The notes: a model not told the origin generated them from the letters alone. A DNA stretch of 54,404 bases from Mesorhizobium metallidurans STM 2683 (GCF_000350085.1 NZ_CAUM01000030.1:1-54404); one strand, 5' to 3'; counted from the stretch's first letter, positions 18,319 to 26,881 are shown. A program made the numbers and translations.

Positions 18319-18333
18319 TTAACGTTTCGTTAA
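18319..18333. promoter_or_regulatory. CtrA-type binding site (TTAA-N7-TTAA)
   Basis: TTAACGTTTCGTTAA, followed by C, matches the full CtrA consensus TTAA-N7-TTAAC and is also a perfect 6-bp dyad. It ends 23 bp before the start codon of the transglutaminase-like protease gene. CtrA is the alphaproteobacterial cell-cycle response regulator. Placement so close to the start may overlap the -10 region, which would make it a repressor site. Confidence 0.6.
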
Positions 18334-18355
18334 CAACAAGGGACGAGCGGGGACA

Positions 18356-18973
18356 ATGATTTCCTCAAAGGTGGCGCGAAAGCTGCGCTTGTGCGTCGTA
18401 GCCGGGCTGGCGATTTCGGGATGTTGGGCGACATCGGCTCTAGCGGCCAGCCCGATGGTGACCGGTGGCCCGACATCGCAACCGATCGGCCATTACGATT
18501 TCTGCAAGGTTAACCCGGGCGAGTGCTCGATCCGCCCGGCCAATCTCGACCCCGCTCCCATGACCGGTTCGCTCTGGCGCAAGCTGATCGGCGTCAACGA
18601 CAGGGTCAACGCCGCCGTCAAGCCGAAGAGCGACTACGATATCTACGGCAAGGACGAGGTCTGGGCCTATCCCGACAAGGGCGTCGGCGACTGCGAGGAC
18701 TATGTCCTGGAAAAGCGCCGCGAGTTGAACCGCCTCGGCGTGTCGTTCGCCGACCTGCTCATAACCGTCCTGCGCAAGCCCGACGGCGAGGGCCACGCGG
18801 TGCTGACGGTGCGCACCACCAAGGGCGACTACATCCTCGACAATCTGAACAGCAAGGTTCTGTCATGGGACCAGACCGGTTACCGCTTCCTCAAGCGGCA
18901 GGCGATCGACAATACCGGCCGTTGGGTCTCGATCCGTGCTGGCCAGCAGGTTCTGGTCGGCGCGGTCAAGTAG
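18356..18973 (+). CDS. Bacterial transglutaminase-like cysteine proteinase (BTLCP, DUF920)
   Basis: A 205-residue exported protein. MISSKVARKLRLCVVAGLAISGC is followed by an ALAAS cleavage region (cut after about residue 30). The papain/transglutaminase triad is C113 (GVGDCEDYV), H147 (GEGHAVLTV) and D162 (YILDNL). Relatives in the BTLCP/LapG superfamily cleave surface adhesins, but this DUF920 branch is not characterised. It lacks the usual LapD/LapA partners nearby. A perfect CtrA-type site lies just upstream, so cell-cycle control is likely. Confidence 0.9.
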   Translation: MISSKVARKLRLCVVAGLAISGCWATSALAASPMVTGGPTSQPIGHYDFCKVNPGECSIRPANLDPAPMTGSLWRKLIGVNDRVNAAVKPKSDYDIYGKDEVWAYPDKGVGDCEDYVLEKRRELNRLGVSFADLLITVLRKPDGEGHAVLTVRTTKGDYILDNLNSKVLSWDQTGYRFLKRQAIDNTGRWVSIRAGQQVLVGAVK

Positions 18974-19048
18974 ATTTTCGGGGCGCGACGCATTCGAAAA
19001 AGGCTGCTCAGGCGGATGAGGGGCGGCGCGACGTTTCCAATCAATGCA

Positions 19049-19417
19049 TCAACCGCGCCGGCCAAGTGCTGCGCGGATCGACGCGGTGATGCGGCGAAGT
19101 TCCGCCTCGTCCAGCTTTTCGATGTTCTCGGCCAGAAGATTGGCAAGCTCGGTGGCGGCGGGCGTCAGGCCCGACGTGTCGAGTTTCACGCGCGGATGCG
19201 AGCTCTCGGCCAGCCGCGCCAGTTCCTCGGCATCGTCCCAGATGATGTTGAAATAGCCGATGATCTTCTGGATCAGCGTCCAGGTCGGCGCGCCGCGGCG
19301 GCCATGCTCCAGCGCCGACAGATAGGCGGCGCTGACGCCGATAGCCTCGGCCATGGCCTTCTGGCTGACGCCGCGTTCACCGCGCAACTGGCGCAGCTTC
19401 TCACCGAACGGGGTCAT
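19049..19417 (-). CDS. XRE-family helix-turn-helix regulator
   Basis: A 122-residue protein. Residues ~5-60 form a Cro/CI-type HTH (FGEKLRQLRGERGVSQKAMAEAIGVSAAYLSALEHG), followed by an acidic helical C-terminal part (WDDAEELARLAESSHP and NLLAENIEKLDEAELRRI). It is the last gene of the Tim44-like/mltA/smr operon, its ATG overlapping the smr stop by one base. This regulator is often found at this place in Rhizobiales. Target unknown. Confidence 0.88.
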   Translation of the reverse strand: MTPFGEKLRQLRGERGVSQKAMAEAIGVSAAYLSALEHGRRGAPTWTLIQKIIGYFNIIWDDAEELARLAESSHPRVKLDTSGLTPAATELANLLAENIEKLDEAELRRITASIRAALGRRG

Positions 19418-19935
19418 CAGCGCACCCGCCGCAAGCGGACATAGAGCGCGCCCGAACCGCCATGATTGCGGGCGGCATGGTCGTGGCTGGAGACGAGCGG
19501 CCTGAAGGCGGGTGTCGACAGCCAGGCCGGCACGGCGCGCCGCAACACGCCGTCGCCGCCCGAGGACGACCCCTTGCCGGTGATGACCAGCACATAGCGG
19601 ATGCCGCCGGCATGCGCCCGGTGCAGGAAGGAAAAAAGCAGCGAATAAGCCTCGTCCTGGGTCAGGCCATGCAGGTCGACGCGGCCTTCGATGGGCAGCC
19701 GGCCCTTGGACAGTTTGTCCAGCGTCGGTTCGTCCAGCGCGTGCGAAACATGTTGCGTCTTCGGCTTTGCGGCACCTGCCGGACTGGCGGCGGCCTGGAC
19801 CGATTGCGACGGTGGCGGCCTCGCCCCGGCAGCAATATCGACGGCAATCTTGCCCTTCAGCGGCTTGGCCGTGCGCGCCACCAGGTTCCACAGCACCCGG
19901 TCGTCCTCGCTCAGCCTGTCGCTGCGGCGGCTCAT
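19417..19935 (-). CDS. Smr-domain protein
   Basis: A 172-residue protein with a C-terminal Smr (MutS2-like) domain: VDLHGLTQDEA and VLVITGKGSSSGG, then an ending rich in Arg. The N-terminal half is low-complexity (Pro/Ala/Gln) and probably disordered. Smr domains are endonucleases acting on branched DNA or RNA. Some stand-alone proteins act on collided ribosomes; which applies here is unknown. It overlaps mltA by 4 bp (ATGA). Confidence 0.9.
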   Translation of the reverse strand: MSRRSDRLSEDDRVLWNLVARTAKPLKGKIAVDIAAGARPPPSQSVQAAASPAGAAKPKTQHVSHALDEPTLDKLSKGRLPIEGRVDLHGLTQDEAYSLLFSFLHRAHAGGIRYVLVITGKGSSSGGDGVLRRAVPAWLSTPAFRPLVSSHDHAARNHGGSGALYVRLRRVR

Positions 19936-21101
19936 CGGCCTGCTCCCGAAACAAGGGAGCGCGGGATCAGCGCATAAAAGTCGGCGGGGTTGCGGACGAC
20001 GCCGGCGATCTCGCCGGCGGCATCGCCCGAACCGGCGAAGAGATCACCCCGCGCGGGTCCGGTGATGGCCGAGCCGGTGTCCTGCGCGATCATCAGCCGC
20101 CGGAACGGTTTTGCGTCGAAGGCGGTCAGCGAAGGCGCGTCGATGTAGAACGGCGTGCCGAATGTGTGGAGCAGGCGGTCGACGGCGACCGAGCGGCCCG
20201 GCGTCAGCGGCACCTTGGCGGCGGCGATCGGGCCGAGTTCCGGGTCGTCGCCGGCTGCTTCGTCAATTGGCGCCTCGCCAAAGAAGATATAGGAGCGGTT
20301 CTGCCACAGGATCTCGTCTACGCGATCCGGATGCGCCTTGAACCAGGCACGGATCGACTGCATCGTCACCTTTTCCAGCGGGATTTCGCCTGATGCACCC
20401 AGGATCTTGCCCGCGCCGGTAAAACGCTGGCCGGATTTGGCGGCATAGGTGATGCGGCAAAGGCGGCCGTCGGTCATGGCGAGCCGTGCGGATCCCTGCA
20501 CATGGATGAAGAAGGCATCGACCTTGTCGGCGAGCCAGGCGATTTCCAGGGCTTTTCCCTTCAGCGCACCGCGCTCGATCTCGCCGCGGTCGAAATATTC
20601 GACCGGTCCGTCCGGCGTTTCACGACCGAAGGTGAGATAGGGATCCATGCCGGAAGGCCGGTTGGTATCGTCGATATCGATGAGATCCGCCGGGCGGGAC
20701 AGCAGCGGCACGACAAACCGCCCGGTTCGGACCGGCGAGGCCTCGACCACGGGTTCGTAGAAGCCGGTGACAAGGCCGGCGCCGCCATCCTCGGCCCGGA
20801 TATGCGCGGGGACAAAATGGCGTTCGAAGAAGCCCCTCGCCTCCTCCCGATTCGAAATTGGCGACCGATTCGGCGGCGAAACGGTGCGCGCTTGCGCATA
20901 GGCCCGGGCAAAGGCGCTGAAATCGACACCGAGGGCGCCGGTTCGGTACGGCTTGGTCAGGACATGGAAGGCAGAACGGCGGAACGCCACAAAGGCCTGG
21001 AGATGATCGTCCTCGGCCCAGCCGGGCAGCTCATCGAAAGTTTTTTCGCTGAAAGCCGGGGATAGCGACACGACAGGCCTCGCCGCTGACCTTTCATGCA
21101 T
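19932..21101 (-). CDS. mltA: Membrane-bound lytic murein transglycosylase A
   Basis: A 389-residue MltA: RPADLIDIDD..PSGMDPYLTFGR, FFIHVQGSARLAMTDG, the barrel segment FDAKPFRRLMIAQDTGSAI and the 3D-type ending DLFAGSGDAAGEIAG. It cleaves peptidoglycan to 1,6-anhydromuropeptides. No lipobox or signal is visible in this start, unlike E. coli MltA; export is therefore unclear. The only nearby ATG (21101) lies inside the outer arm of palindromic repeat D1, so the start itself is repeat-derived. A downstream GTG or TTG near VVSLSPAFSE is possible. Second gene of a four-gene operon. Confidence 0.88.
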   Translation of the reverse strand: MHERSAARPVVSLSPAFSEKTFDELPGWAEDDHLQAFVAFRRSAFHVLTKPYRTGALGVDFSAFARAYAQARTVSPPNRSPISNREEARGFFERHFVPAHIRAEDGGAGLVTGFYEPVVEASPVRTGRFVVPLLSRPADLIDIDDTNRPSGMDPYLTFGRETPDGPVEYFDRGEIERGALKGKALEIAWLADKVDAFFIHVQGSARLAMTDGRLCRITYAAKSGQRFTGAGKILGASGEIPLEKVTMQSIRAWFKAHPDRVDEILWQNRSYIFFGEAPIDEAAGDDPELGPIAAAKVPLTPGRSVAVDRLLHTFGTPFYIDAPSLTAFDAKPFRRLMIAQDTGSAITGPARGDLFAGSGDAAGEIAGVVRNPADFYALIPRSLVSGAGR

Positions 21102-21142
21102 GTCGTCATCCCAAAACCGCAGCGCACTTTTGGGCGATATGC
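21098..21142. repeat. Family D nested-hairpin repeat, unit 1
   Basis: A 45-bp unit: outer arm GCATGTCG, inner arm CCCAAAA, loop, inner arm TTTTGGG and outer arm CGATATGC (one mismatch). It contains the probable mltA start codon. A second copy lies 13 bp further on. I recall this unit as a common intergenic sequence in rhizobia. Confidence 0.85.
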
Positions 21143-21155
21143 TTCTTTGCTTGAT

Positions 21156-21202
21156 GCATGTCGTTAACCCCAAAAACCGCTGCGCACTTTTGGGCGACAT
21201 GC
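21156..21202. repeat. Family D nested-hairpin repeat, unit 2
   Basis: A 47-bp unit with perfect outer arms GCATGTCG/CGACATGC and inner CCCAAAA/TTTTGGG arms. It ends 8 bp from the stop codon of the Tim44-like gene. Together with unit 1 it forms a tandem pair that fills the gap between that gene and mltA. Confidence 0.87.
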
Positions 21203-21209
21203 ATTGGGA

Positions 21210-21914
21210 TCAATCTTCTTCTTCGGTGGCGACGAGCTTCCAGTTCGGATCGCGCGAGCGCGTGTCGCGCGCGAAGGTCCAGACGTCCTTGACCTCGGCG
21301 ACGGTCTCCGGATCGCCGTCGATGACCGCACCTGCCTTGTCGCGGGTCGCGGAAATCAGTTCGCTGACGATGCGGAGCGTAAGATGCGCCTCGCCGCCCT
21401 TCATCTCGGCCGAAACGATGTCGGCCTTGTCGATGCCGACGAAGGAGGACTGGATCTTTTCCGACTTCGCCTCCCGCTCGCCGATTGCCGCGACAAAACC
21501 GTCATAGACCTCGCGCGACAACAGGTTCTTCAGCGTCTTGCGGTCGCCGTCGGCATAGGCCATGACGATCATCTCATAAGCCATCTTGGCGCCGTCGACG
21601 AAGGTCTTCGGCTCGAATGTCGGGTCGTTGTCCTTGATCGTGCGCAGGCCCTTGTTGAGATCGGTGTCGGGCTTGGCGAAGGCGTCGATCGCCGCATAAA
21701 TGTCGCCCGCCGGCTCTCCCGGCGCCCGCTTGCGCGGCAGCGAGACCACGTTCTCCTGTTTCTGGGCTGCGTCCTTGTCCGTGCGGCTTGCCGTATAGGG
21801 ATCGAAGGGCGGGCGCTCGCTGCCGGTGCGGCGGCCGAGCACATTGCGCAGCTGGAAAAAGATCACCACCGCCGCGATCAGAAAGAAAATCGTGCCGAAG
21901 TCGAAGAAACCCAT
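21210..21914 (-). CDS. Tim44/TimA-family import-like protein
   Basis: A 234-residue protein with one N-terminal membrane segment (FGTIFFLIAAVVIFFQLRNVLG), then a charged linker and a C-terminal Tim44 domain (~residues 100-230: FEPKTFVDGAKMAYEMIVMAYADGDRKTL in two parts, then VWTFARDTRSRDPNWKLVAT). Alphaproteobacterial TimA proteins are anchored inner-membrane proteins of uncertain job, homologous to the mitochondrial Tim44. The start at 21914 places the membrane segment at residue ~5. It is divergent from fxsA and heads the mltA/smr/XRE operon. This arrangement beside secB is conserved in Rhizobiales. Confidence 0.9.
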   Translation of the reverse strand: MGFFDFGTIFFLIAAVVIFFQLRNVLGRRTGSERPPFDPYTASRTDKDAAQKQENVVSLPRKRAPGEPAGDIYAAIDAFAKPDTDLNKGLRTIKDNDPTFEPKTFVDGAKMAYEMIVMAYADGDRKTLKNLLSREVYDGFVAAIGEREAKSEKIQSSFVGIDKADIVSAEMKGGEAHLTLRIVSELISATRDKAGAVIDGDPETVAEVKDVWTFARDTRSRDPNWKLVATEEED

Positions 21915-22090
21915 ATCTTCCGCCAATCAATCCCTACTCCGGCCGGACCGCGCGCCAAGCAAGAGCGGCGGTCGCATAGCGTTCAACATCCAAAGCATAT
22001 AGAACGCAAGCTGCAATCATTCAAATCAAAGGCAGGCATACCTATCTAAAAGGCCCAGTGCCAGCGGCGATTGCCCGCCGGCCGGCAAAC

Positions 22091-22612
22091 ATGGAAACGA
22101 TCGGTCAAGACTTGCGCATTTCGCTGCTCCCCCTCTTCCTGCTGGCGCTCCCGTTGCTGGAGATCGCCGGTTTCGTCATTGTCGGCCGCCAGGTCGGCGC
22201 GCTGGCGACGGTCGGGCTGGTGCTGGCTTCGAGCGTGGCGGGCATGCTGCTGCTCAGACACCAGGGCTTTGGCGTCATGGCGCGCGTGCGCGCCGAAATG
22301 GACGCCGGACGCGATCCAAGCCGCCAGCTCGCGCATGGCGCCATGATCGTGCTGGCCGCCATCCTGCTCATCATTCCCGGCTTCATCACCGACATTTTCG
22401 CCATTCTGTTGCTGCTGCCAATGGTTCGCGATCTCGCCTGGCGGATGCTGAAAGGCCGCATCGTGCTGGCCACCGATTTCAGCACCGGCGGGTTCCGGAC
22501 CCGGCCCCGCGACAAGACCATCGATCTGGACGACAGCGATTATTCGCGCGGCGACGATTATACGCGCGGCCCCGATCCCAATTCTCCCTGGCGCCGCCTC
22601 AAGGACGAATAG
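22091..22612 (+). CDS. fxsA: FxsA-family cytoplasmic membrane protein
   Basis: A 173-residue protein with 3-4 membrane segments (LLPLFLLALPLLEIAGFVIVG, then ATVGLVLASSVAGMLLL and MIVLAAILLIIPGFITDIFAI) and the diagnostic PGFITD motif, ending in a charged, Asp/Arg-rich tail. E. coli FxsA modulates exclusion of phage T7 by F plasmid, but its cellular role is unknown. The start at 22091 is preferred since the first hydrophobic segment then begins near residue 10. It lies 95 bp upstream of secB. Confidence 0.9.
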   Translation: METIGQDLRISLLPLFLLALPLLEIAGFVIVGRQVGALATVGLVLASSVAGMLLLRHQGFGVMARVRAEMDAGRDPSRQLAHGAMIVLAAILLIIPGFITDIFAILLLLPMVRDLAWRMLKGRIVLATDFSTGGFRTRPRDKTIDLDDSDYSRGDDYTRGPDPNSPWRRLKDE

Positions 22613-22707
22613 CGCCCGCAAAACTTGTCTTGTCATGCCGACCATGGTAGCGAACGCCCGATTTCAATCCGGGCAGCAACGCTGCCGAGGCAAAAGGACA
22701 ACGGCTA

Positions 22708-23208
22708 ATGGCCAGCAATGACGACGCGCCGACCGGCGCGGCCAATGGCAACGGCAACGCGGCGCAGCCCTCGCTCAACGTGCTCGCCCAGTATGTGAAG
22801 GACCTTTCCTTCGAAAGCCCCGGCGCGCCGAACTCGCTGCGCGGCCGCGACAAGGCCCCCGGCATCGCCATCAACGTCAATGTCAACGCCAACCCGCTCT
22901 CCGACAAGCAGTTCGACGTCAATTTGACGCTGAACGCCAAGGCGTCCTTCGACCAGGAAGTGCTGTTCAATGTCGAGCTGGTCTATGGCGGCGTGTTCGC
23001 CATCAGCGGCTTCCCGCAGGAACACATGCTGCCGATCCTGTTCATCGAATGCCCGCGGCTCTTGTTCCCCTTCGCCAGGCAGATCATCGCCGAGGCGACG
23101 CGCAATGGCGGCTTCCCGCCGCTGATGCTCGACCCGATCGATTTCGCGCAGATGTTCCAGCAGAAGCTGGCCGAGGACCAGGCCGCGGCGAAGGTCCAGG
23201 TGAGCTGA
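22708..23208 (+). CDS. secB: SecB export chaperone
   Basis: A 166-residue cytosolic tetrameric chaperone that keeps precursors unfolded and passes them to SecA. Typical segments are [39 protein letters not shown] and [31 protein letters not shown]. The N-terminus is extended by an Ala/Asn/Gly-rich stretch common in rhizobial SecB. A strong intrinsic terminator follows 27 bp after the stop. Confidence 0.97.
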   Translation: MASNDDAPTGAANGNGNAAQPSLNVLAQYVKDLSFESPGAPNSLRGRDKAPGIAINVNVNANPLSDKQFDVNLTLNAKASFDQEVLFNVELVYGGVFAISGFPQEHMLPILFIECPRLLFPFARQIIAEATRNGGFPPLMLDPIDFAQMFQQKLAEDQAAAKVQVS

Positions 23209-23234
23209 GCGCGGCTTGCCCGCAGACATTGAAG

Positions 23235-23259
23235 GCCCGGCTCGAAGCCGGGCTTTTTT
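23235..23259 (+). terminator. Rho-independent terminator of secB
   Basis: GCCCGGCT and AGCCGGGC form a perfect 8-bp stem around CGA, followed by six T. It is the most convincing intrinsic terminator in the window. Confidence 0.9.
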
Positions 23260-23343
23260 GTTGGAGATGCATTGGAGGTCAACCAGTGCCCGCGCTTGGT
23301 GGACCATCGTAGACCTTTGCGATTAGCCGAAAACACCTATCCC

Positions 23344-23868
23344 TTCGTCATCCTGGGGCGAAGCAAGGAGCGAAGCGACGCGGCGCAGACCCCAGGATCC
23401 ATGCCGTGACGTTTGCCCTAGAATGCAACGGATCAGAATCGCGCTTGTATGCGCACAGGCGCTGGCCACGCTTAGACCCATGACCGGCTATGCTTACATG
23501 ACCGCAAGCCAAAAGCGCGGTACGATTTATATCGGCGTTACCAACGACCTTGGCCGCCGCATGCCCGAGCATAAATCCGGCACAGGCTCGCGCTTCACGA
23601 GCCGTTACGGCGTGCAGCGACTGGTCTGGTATGAGGAATTTTTCGACATCACCGACGCCATCCAGCGCGAGAAGTCGCTGAAGCGCTGGCCGCGACAATG
23701 GAAGATCGAGCTTATCGAAAAGGCTAATCCGGAGTGGTTTGAACTCTTTCGTGGAACGGGGTGGTAAGGCTCGTTCTGATCCGCCGGAGCACTGCACCAC
23801 CGTCACGGCATGGATCCTAGGGTCTACGCCGCGTCGCTACGCTCCTTGCTGCGCCCTAGGATGACGAA
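23344..23868. mobile_element. Family A palindromic element carrying a GIY-YIG nuclease gene
   Basis: A 525-bp element from TTCGTCATCC to GGATGACGAA. The long arms (about 23344-23438 and 23774-23868) are inverted copies of each other and share the words of the other family A elements. The innermost arms are CGGATCAGAA (23429-23438) and its perfect complement TTCTGATCCG (23774-23783). Gene-less copies in this window have CAGAATTCTG or a close variant at the same centre, so the gene occupies the exact tip of the palindrome. It lies between the secB terminator and dnaQ. Calling it mobile is inference. Confidence 0.65.
23480..23767 (+). CDS. Single-domain GIY-YIG nuclease (UPF0213-like)
   Basis: A 95-residue stand-alone GIY-YIG domain: GYAYMTASQKRGTIYIG gives the two-strand signature, NDLGRRMPEHKSG holds the catalytic Arg and the following His, and YEEFFDITDAIQREKSLKRW holds the metal-binding Glu region. 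The start at 23480 places the signature at residue 2; an in-frame ATG at 23423 lies within the palindrome arm. Family relatives are often annotated as UvrC-like, but they lack other UvrC domains. The gene sits inside the loop of a family A inverted repeat, the arrangement expected of an enzyme that acts on its own flanking structure. Function not established. Confidence 0.9.
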   Translation: MTGYAYMTASQKRGTIYIGVTNDLGRRMPEHKSGTGSRFTSRYGVQRLVWYEEFFDITDAIQREKSLKRWPRQWKIELIEKANPEWFELFRGTGW

Positions 23869-23889
23869 GGCATGGTAGCGTCGCGCCGC

Positions 23890-24594
23890 CTATCCCGCCC
23901 CGACCCGCAGCCAGAGCGCCTTTTCGCCCAGCGTGCCGACCAGGCCGGCATGCGCGGCGCGCTCGGCGTCGGTCAGGCGCGGCGGCAGGGCGATCGGCCT
24001 GGCGGCAATGGTGATGTCGATGTCGGCGACTTCGCCCGCACCGTTGACCTGCACCGCCACCGCATCGAGGATGAGCGCCGCCTGCTTGCCGCCGATGAGC
24101 TCGATATAGACTTCGGCCAGCAATTCCGAATCGAGCAATGCGCCGTGCTTGGTGCGGCGGCCATTGTCGATGCCGTAGCGCCGGCACAGCGCGTCCAGTG
24201 AATTTGGGCCCATCGGATGCCTGCGGCGCGCCAGCGCCAGCGTGTCGACGACACGGCCCGGATCGATGACCGGATGGCCGAGACGGCCGAATTCGAGGTT
24301 GAGGAAGCCGATGTCGAACGTTGCATTGTGAGCGACCAGCTTGGCGCCGTCGATGAAGGCGAGAAACTCCTCGGCGATGTCGCTGAAGGTCGGCTTGCCC
24401 TGAAGGTCGGCGGCGCTGATGCCATGCACTGCCTGTGCCTCCGCATGGATCGGGCGGCCTTGCGGATCGATATAGTGATGGAAGGTGCGGCCGGTCGGGT
24501 ATCGGTTGACCAGCTCGACGCCGCCAAGCTCGATGACGCGGTCCTCGCGGGAATCGAGCCCGGTGGTTTCCGTATCGAAGATGATCTCGCGCAT
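23890..24594 (-). CDS. dnaQ: DNA polymerase III epsilon subunit (3'-5' exonuclease)
   Basis: A 234-residue DEDDh exonuclease, the proofreading subunit. Exo I is FDTETTGLD, Exo II is AHNATFDIGFL and Exo III is KHGALLDSELLAEVY with the histidine. The C-terminal tail (~residues 180-234) is the part that contacts the polymerase subunit. The start at 24594 (MREIIFDTETTG) is preferred; an upstream ATG at 24630 adds a non-homologous stretch. It begins a conserved minus-strand string with coaE, aroE and maf that runs away from oriC. Confidence 0.96.
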   Translation of the reverse strand: MREIIFDTETTGLDSREDRVIELGGVELVNRYPTGRTFHHYIDPQGRPIHAEAQAVHGISAADLQGKPTFSDIAEEFLAFIDGAKLVAHNATFDIGFLNLEFGRLGHPVIDPGRVVDTLALARRRHPMGPNSLDALCRRYGIDNGRRTKHGALLDSELLAEVYIELIGGKQAALILDAVAVQVNGAGEVADIDITIAARPIALPPRLTDAERAAHAGLVGTLGEKALWLRVGAG

Positions 24595-24660
24595 CGAATC
24601 AGTCCGTCCTGAAGAAGCAGAATCATACACCAGAACAAAATGGCAATGGAAAAGCTGGTG

Positions 24661-25257
24661 TCAGGAGCCGGACTTATCCCCGGTCAGTTCGCCGATGATC
24701 GCGGCAACCGCGGCGCGCGCAGCGTCAAAGCCCTGGCCGGTATCGATGATGAAATCGGCCTGCCGACGCTTTTCGGCATCGGGAACCTGCTTGGCCAGGA
24801 TCGCCGCCAGCTTGGCCTCGCTCATGCCCGGCCGCGCCAGCACGCGGGCGCGCTGGATATCGGCCGGCGCGGTGACGACCACGACCTTGTCGACCCGGCC
24901 CCGGCCGGCTGTTTCGAACAGCAGTGGGATATCGAGAACGGCAAGCGGCGCGCCGGCGGCGCTGTTCCTCGCCAGGAAGGCATCGGCATCGGCCCGCACC
25001 AGCGGATGGATGATCGCTTCCAGCCGTTTCAAGGCCGCGGCATCGCCGAGCACGTACTCGGCGAGCTTCGCGCGATCGACGGAACCGGAAACCGTGGTGC
25101 CGGGAAAGGCGGCCTCGACCAGCGGCGCCGCCTTGCCGGCATAAAGGCGGTGCACTGCCTCGTCGGAATCGTGGACCGGCACGCCGGCCTCGGCGAACAT
25201 CCTTGCCGTCGTCGACTTGCCCATGCCGATCGATCCGGTGAGGCCGAGCACGATCAT
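24661..25257 (-). CDS. coaE: Dephospho-CoA kinase
   Basis: A 198-residue P-loop kinase that makes the last step of CoA synthesis, phosphorylating dephospho-CoA. It begins [18 protein letters not shown], carrying the P-loop, with the CoA-binding [11 protein letters not shown] and the lid [21 protein letters not shown]. It overlaps aroE by 4 bp (ATGA). Confidence 0.97.
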   Translation of the reverse strand: MIVLGLTGSIGMGKSTTARMFAEAGVPVHDSDEAVHRLYAGKAAPLVEAAFPGTTVSGSVDRAKLAEYVLGDAAALKRLEAIIHPLVRADADAFLARNSAAGAPLAVLDIPLLFETAGRGRVDKVVVVTAPADIQRARVLARPGMSEAKLAAILAKQVPDAEKRRQADFIIDTGQGFDAARAAVAAIIGELTGDKSGS

Positions 25258-26093
25258 TTGGCACCGATATCGGCCAGAATTATCCGCCTGAGTTCGGCGG
25301 TGACTTCGGGCCGCACACCGAACCAGCGCTCGAAGCCGGGCACGGCCTGGTGCAGCAGCATGCCGAGCCCGTCGACCGTCTTCAGGCCACGCGCCCGGGC
25401 AGCGGCGAGAAGCGGCGTCGCCAGCGGCACGTAGACGAGGTCGGTGACGAGGGCATGGTCCGGCAGTCCCATCGGGTCGGCGGAAAGGCCTTCATTGCCA
25501 TGCATGCCGAGCGCAGTGGTGTTGATGAGCAGCCCGGCATCGGCCAGCAGCTCGCCGGTCGCCGCCACTCCATGCGCGGAAACGCCGCTGCCGAAGCGGT
25601 GGGCGAGTTCGCGCGCTCTCGCAAGCGTCCGGTTGACGATGCGGATGTCGCTGACGCCGCGCTCGATCAGCGCATGGATGACCGCACGCGACGCGCCGCC
25701 GGCGCCGAGCACCACGGCCGGGCTATTGCCGGCCCAGCCCGGCGCGTGCTCGTCGAGATTGGCGGCGAAGCCGTGGGCGTCGGTGTTGCCGCCGCACAGG
25801 GTTCCATCCTCGAACCACAGCGTGTTGACCGCGCCGATCGATTCGGCGGCATCGTCGCGACGGGCGACAAGAGCAAAGGCTGCCTCCTTGTGCGGAATGG
25901 TGACGTTGCCGCCCCGGTAGCCATTCGCCTCGAGCGTCTGTACGAATTCGGCAAAGTTGGCCGGCGCCACGTCGATCGCCCTATAGCTGCCGTCGATGCC
26001 GTATTTGGCCAGCCAGTGGCCATGGATCTTCGGTGACCGCGAATGCGCGATCGGATGGCCGGTGACGAAGGCCTTTTTCGAGCCTTCAGCCAT
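25254..26093 (-). CDS. aroE: Shikimate dehydrogenase
   Basis: A 279-residue enzyme reducing 3-dehydroshikimate to shikimate with NADPH. The shikimate site is HSRSPKIHG near the N-terminus, the catalytic lysine is in [11 protein letters not shown], and the nucleotide loop is [15 protein letters not shown]. It overlaps both neighbours (maf by 8 bp, coaE by 4 bp), so the string is one transcript. Confidence 0.97.
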   Translation of the reverse strand: MAEGSKKAFVTGHPIAHSRSPKIHGHWLAKYGIDGSYRAIDVAPANFAEFVQTLEANGYRGGNVTIPHKEAAFALVARRDDAAESIGAVNTLWFEDGTLCGGNTDAHGFAANLDEHAPGWAGNSPAVVLGAGGASRAVIHALIERGVSDIRIVNRTLARARELAHRFGSGVSAHGVAATGELLADAGLLINTTALGMHGNEGLSADPMGLPDHALVTDLVYVPLATPLLAAARARGLKTVDGLGMLLHQAVPGFERWFGVRPEVTAELRRIILADIGAK

Positions 26094-26685
26094 CGATGGC
26101 TCCGAGTTCGCGCAGCTTCGCCAGCACCGGCAGCAGCGGCAGGCCCACTATGGTGAAGTAATCGCCCTCGATCTTTTCGAAAAGCTGGATGCCTTCGCCC
26201 TCGATCTGATAGGCGCCGACGCTGGCCAGCGCCTTGGCGCCGACGCGCGCCAGATGGCGGCCGATGAAGGCCGGATCGAGTTTTCGCATGGTCAGGCTGG
26301 CGACGCCGACATGGCGCCACAGAACCTCGCCGTCACGGGCAAGCACCGCGGCGCTGTTCAACTGATGGGTCTTGCCCGACAGCGCCAGGAGATGGCGGCG
26401 CGCGCCTTCCATGTCGGCAGGCTTGTGGAATATTTCGTCGCCGAGCGACAGCGTCTGGTCGCAGCCGAGCACCAGGGCGCCGGGCTTGCGCTCGCTGACC
26501 TCGGTAGCCTTGGCTTCGGCGAGCACCAGGGCGACGTCCTCGGGCGAAATGCCGCTGTCCTGCAACGGCGCTTCGAGCGCCCGCTCATCGACTTCCGGCG
26601 GGACCACCTCGATGGCGAGGCCGGCATTGACGAGCATCGCCTTGCGGAACGGACTGCCCGAGGCGAGGATGATTTTTTCGGTCAT
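26086..26685 (-). CDS. maf: Maf-family nucleotide pyrophosphatase
   Basis: A 199-residue house-cleaning NTP pyrophosphatase acting on modified or non-canonical nucleotides. Motifs are [38 protein letters not shown] (the catalytic Asp region) and [23 protein letters not shown] family B palindromic repeat separates it from ppsR. Confidence 0.95.
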   Translation of the reverse strand: MTEKIILASGSPFRKAMLVNAGLAIEVVPPEVDERALEAPLQDSGISPEDVALVLAEAKATEVSERKPGALVLGCDQTLSLGDEIFHKPADMEGARRHLLALSGKTHQLNSAAVLARDGEVLWRHVGVASLTMRKLDPAFIGRHLARVGAKALASVGAYQIEGEGIQLFEKIEGDYFTIVGLPLLPVLAKLRELGAIDG

Positions 26686-26702
26686 TTTTTCGCCCGATCT
26701 TC

Positions 26703-26849
26703 CCTTCTCCCCTTGTGGGAGAAGGTGGATTGGCGCGCAGCGCCAAGACGGTTGAGGGGTGTTGGACGGAATGCGGCGGCGCCAAGCTGGAGCACCCCCC
26801 TAGTCCGACCGAGCTTCGCTCGGCCACCTTCTCCCACAAGGGGAGAAGG
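26703..26849. repeat. Family B palindromic repeat, copy 2
   Basis: A 147-bp element bounded by a perfect 26-bp inverted repeat (26703-26728 and 26824-26849). The arm ends match copy 1 at 1998-2138; the interior shares GACGGTTGAGGGGTGTTGG-type sequence in the opposite orientation. It lies between maf and ppsR, 18 bp from the maf start codon side and 33 bp from the ppsR stop, so it may separate the two transcripts. Confidence 0.87.
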
Positions 26850-26881
26850 AAAGGACCACCCACAGCACAAGCGCCCGGACC

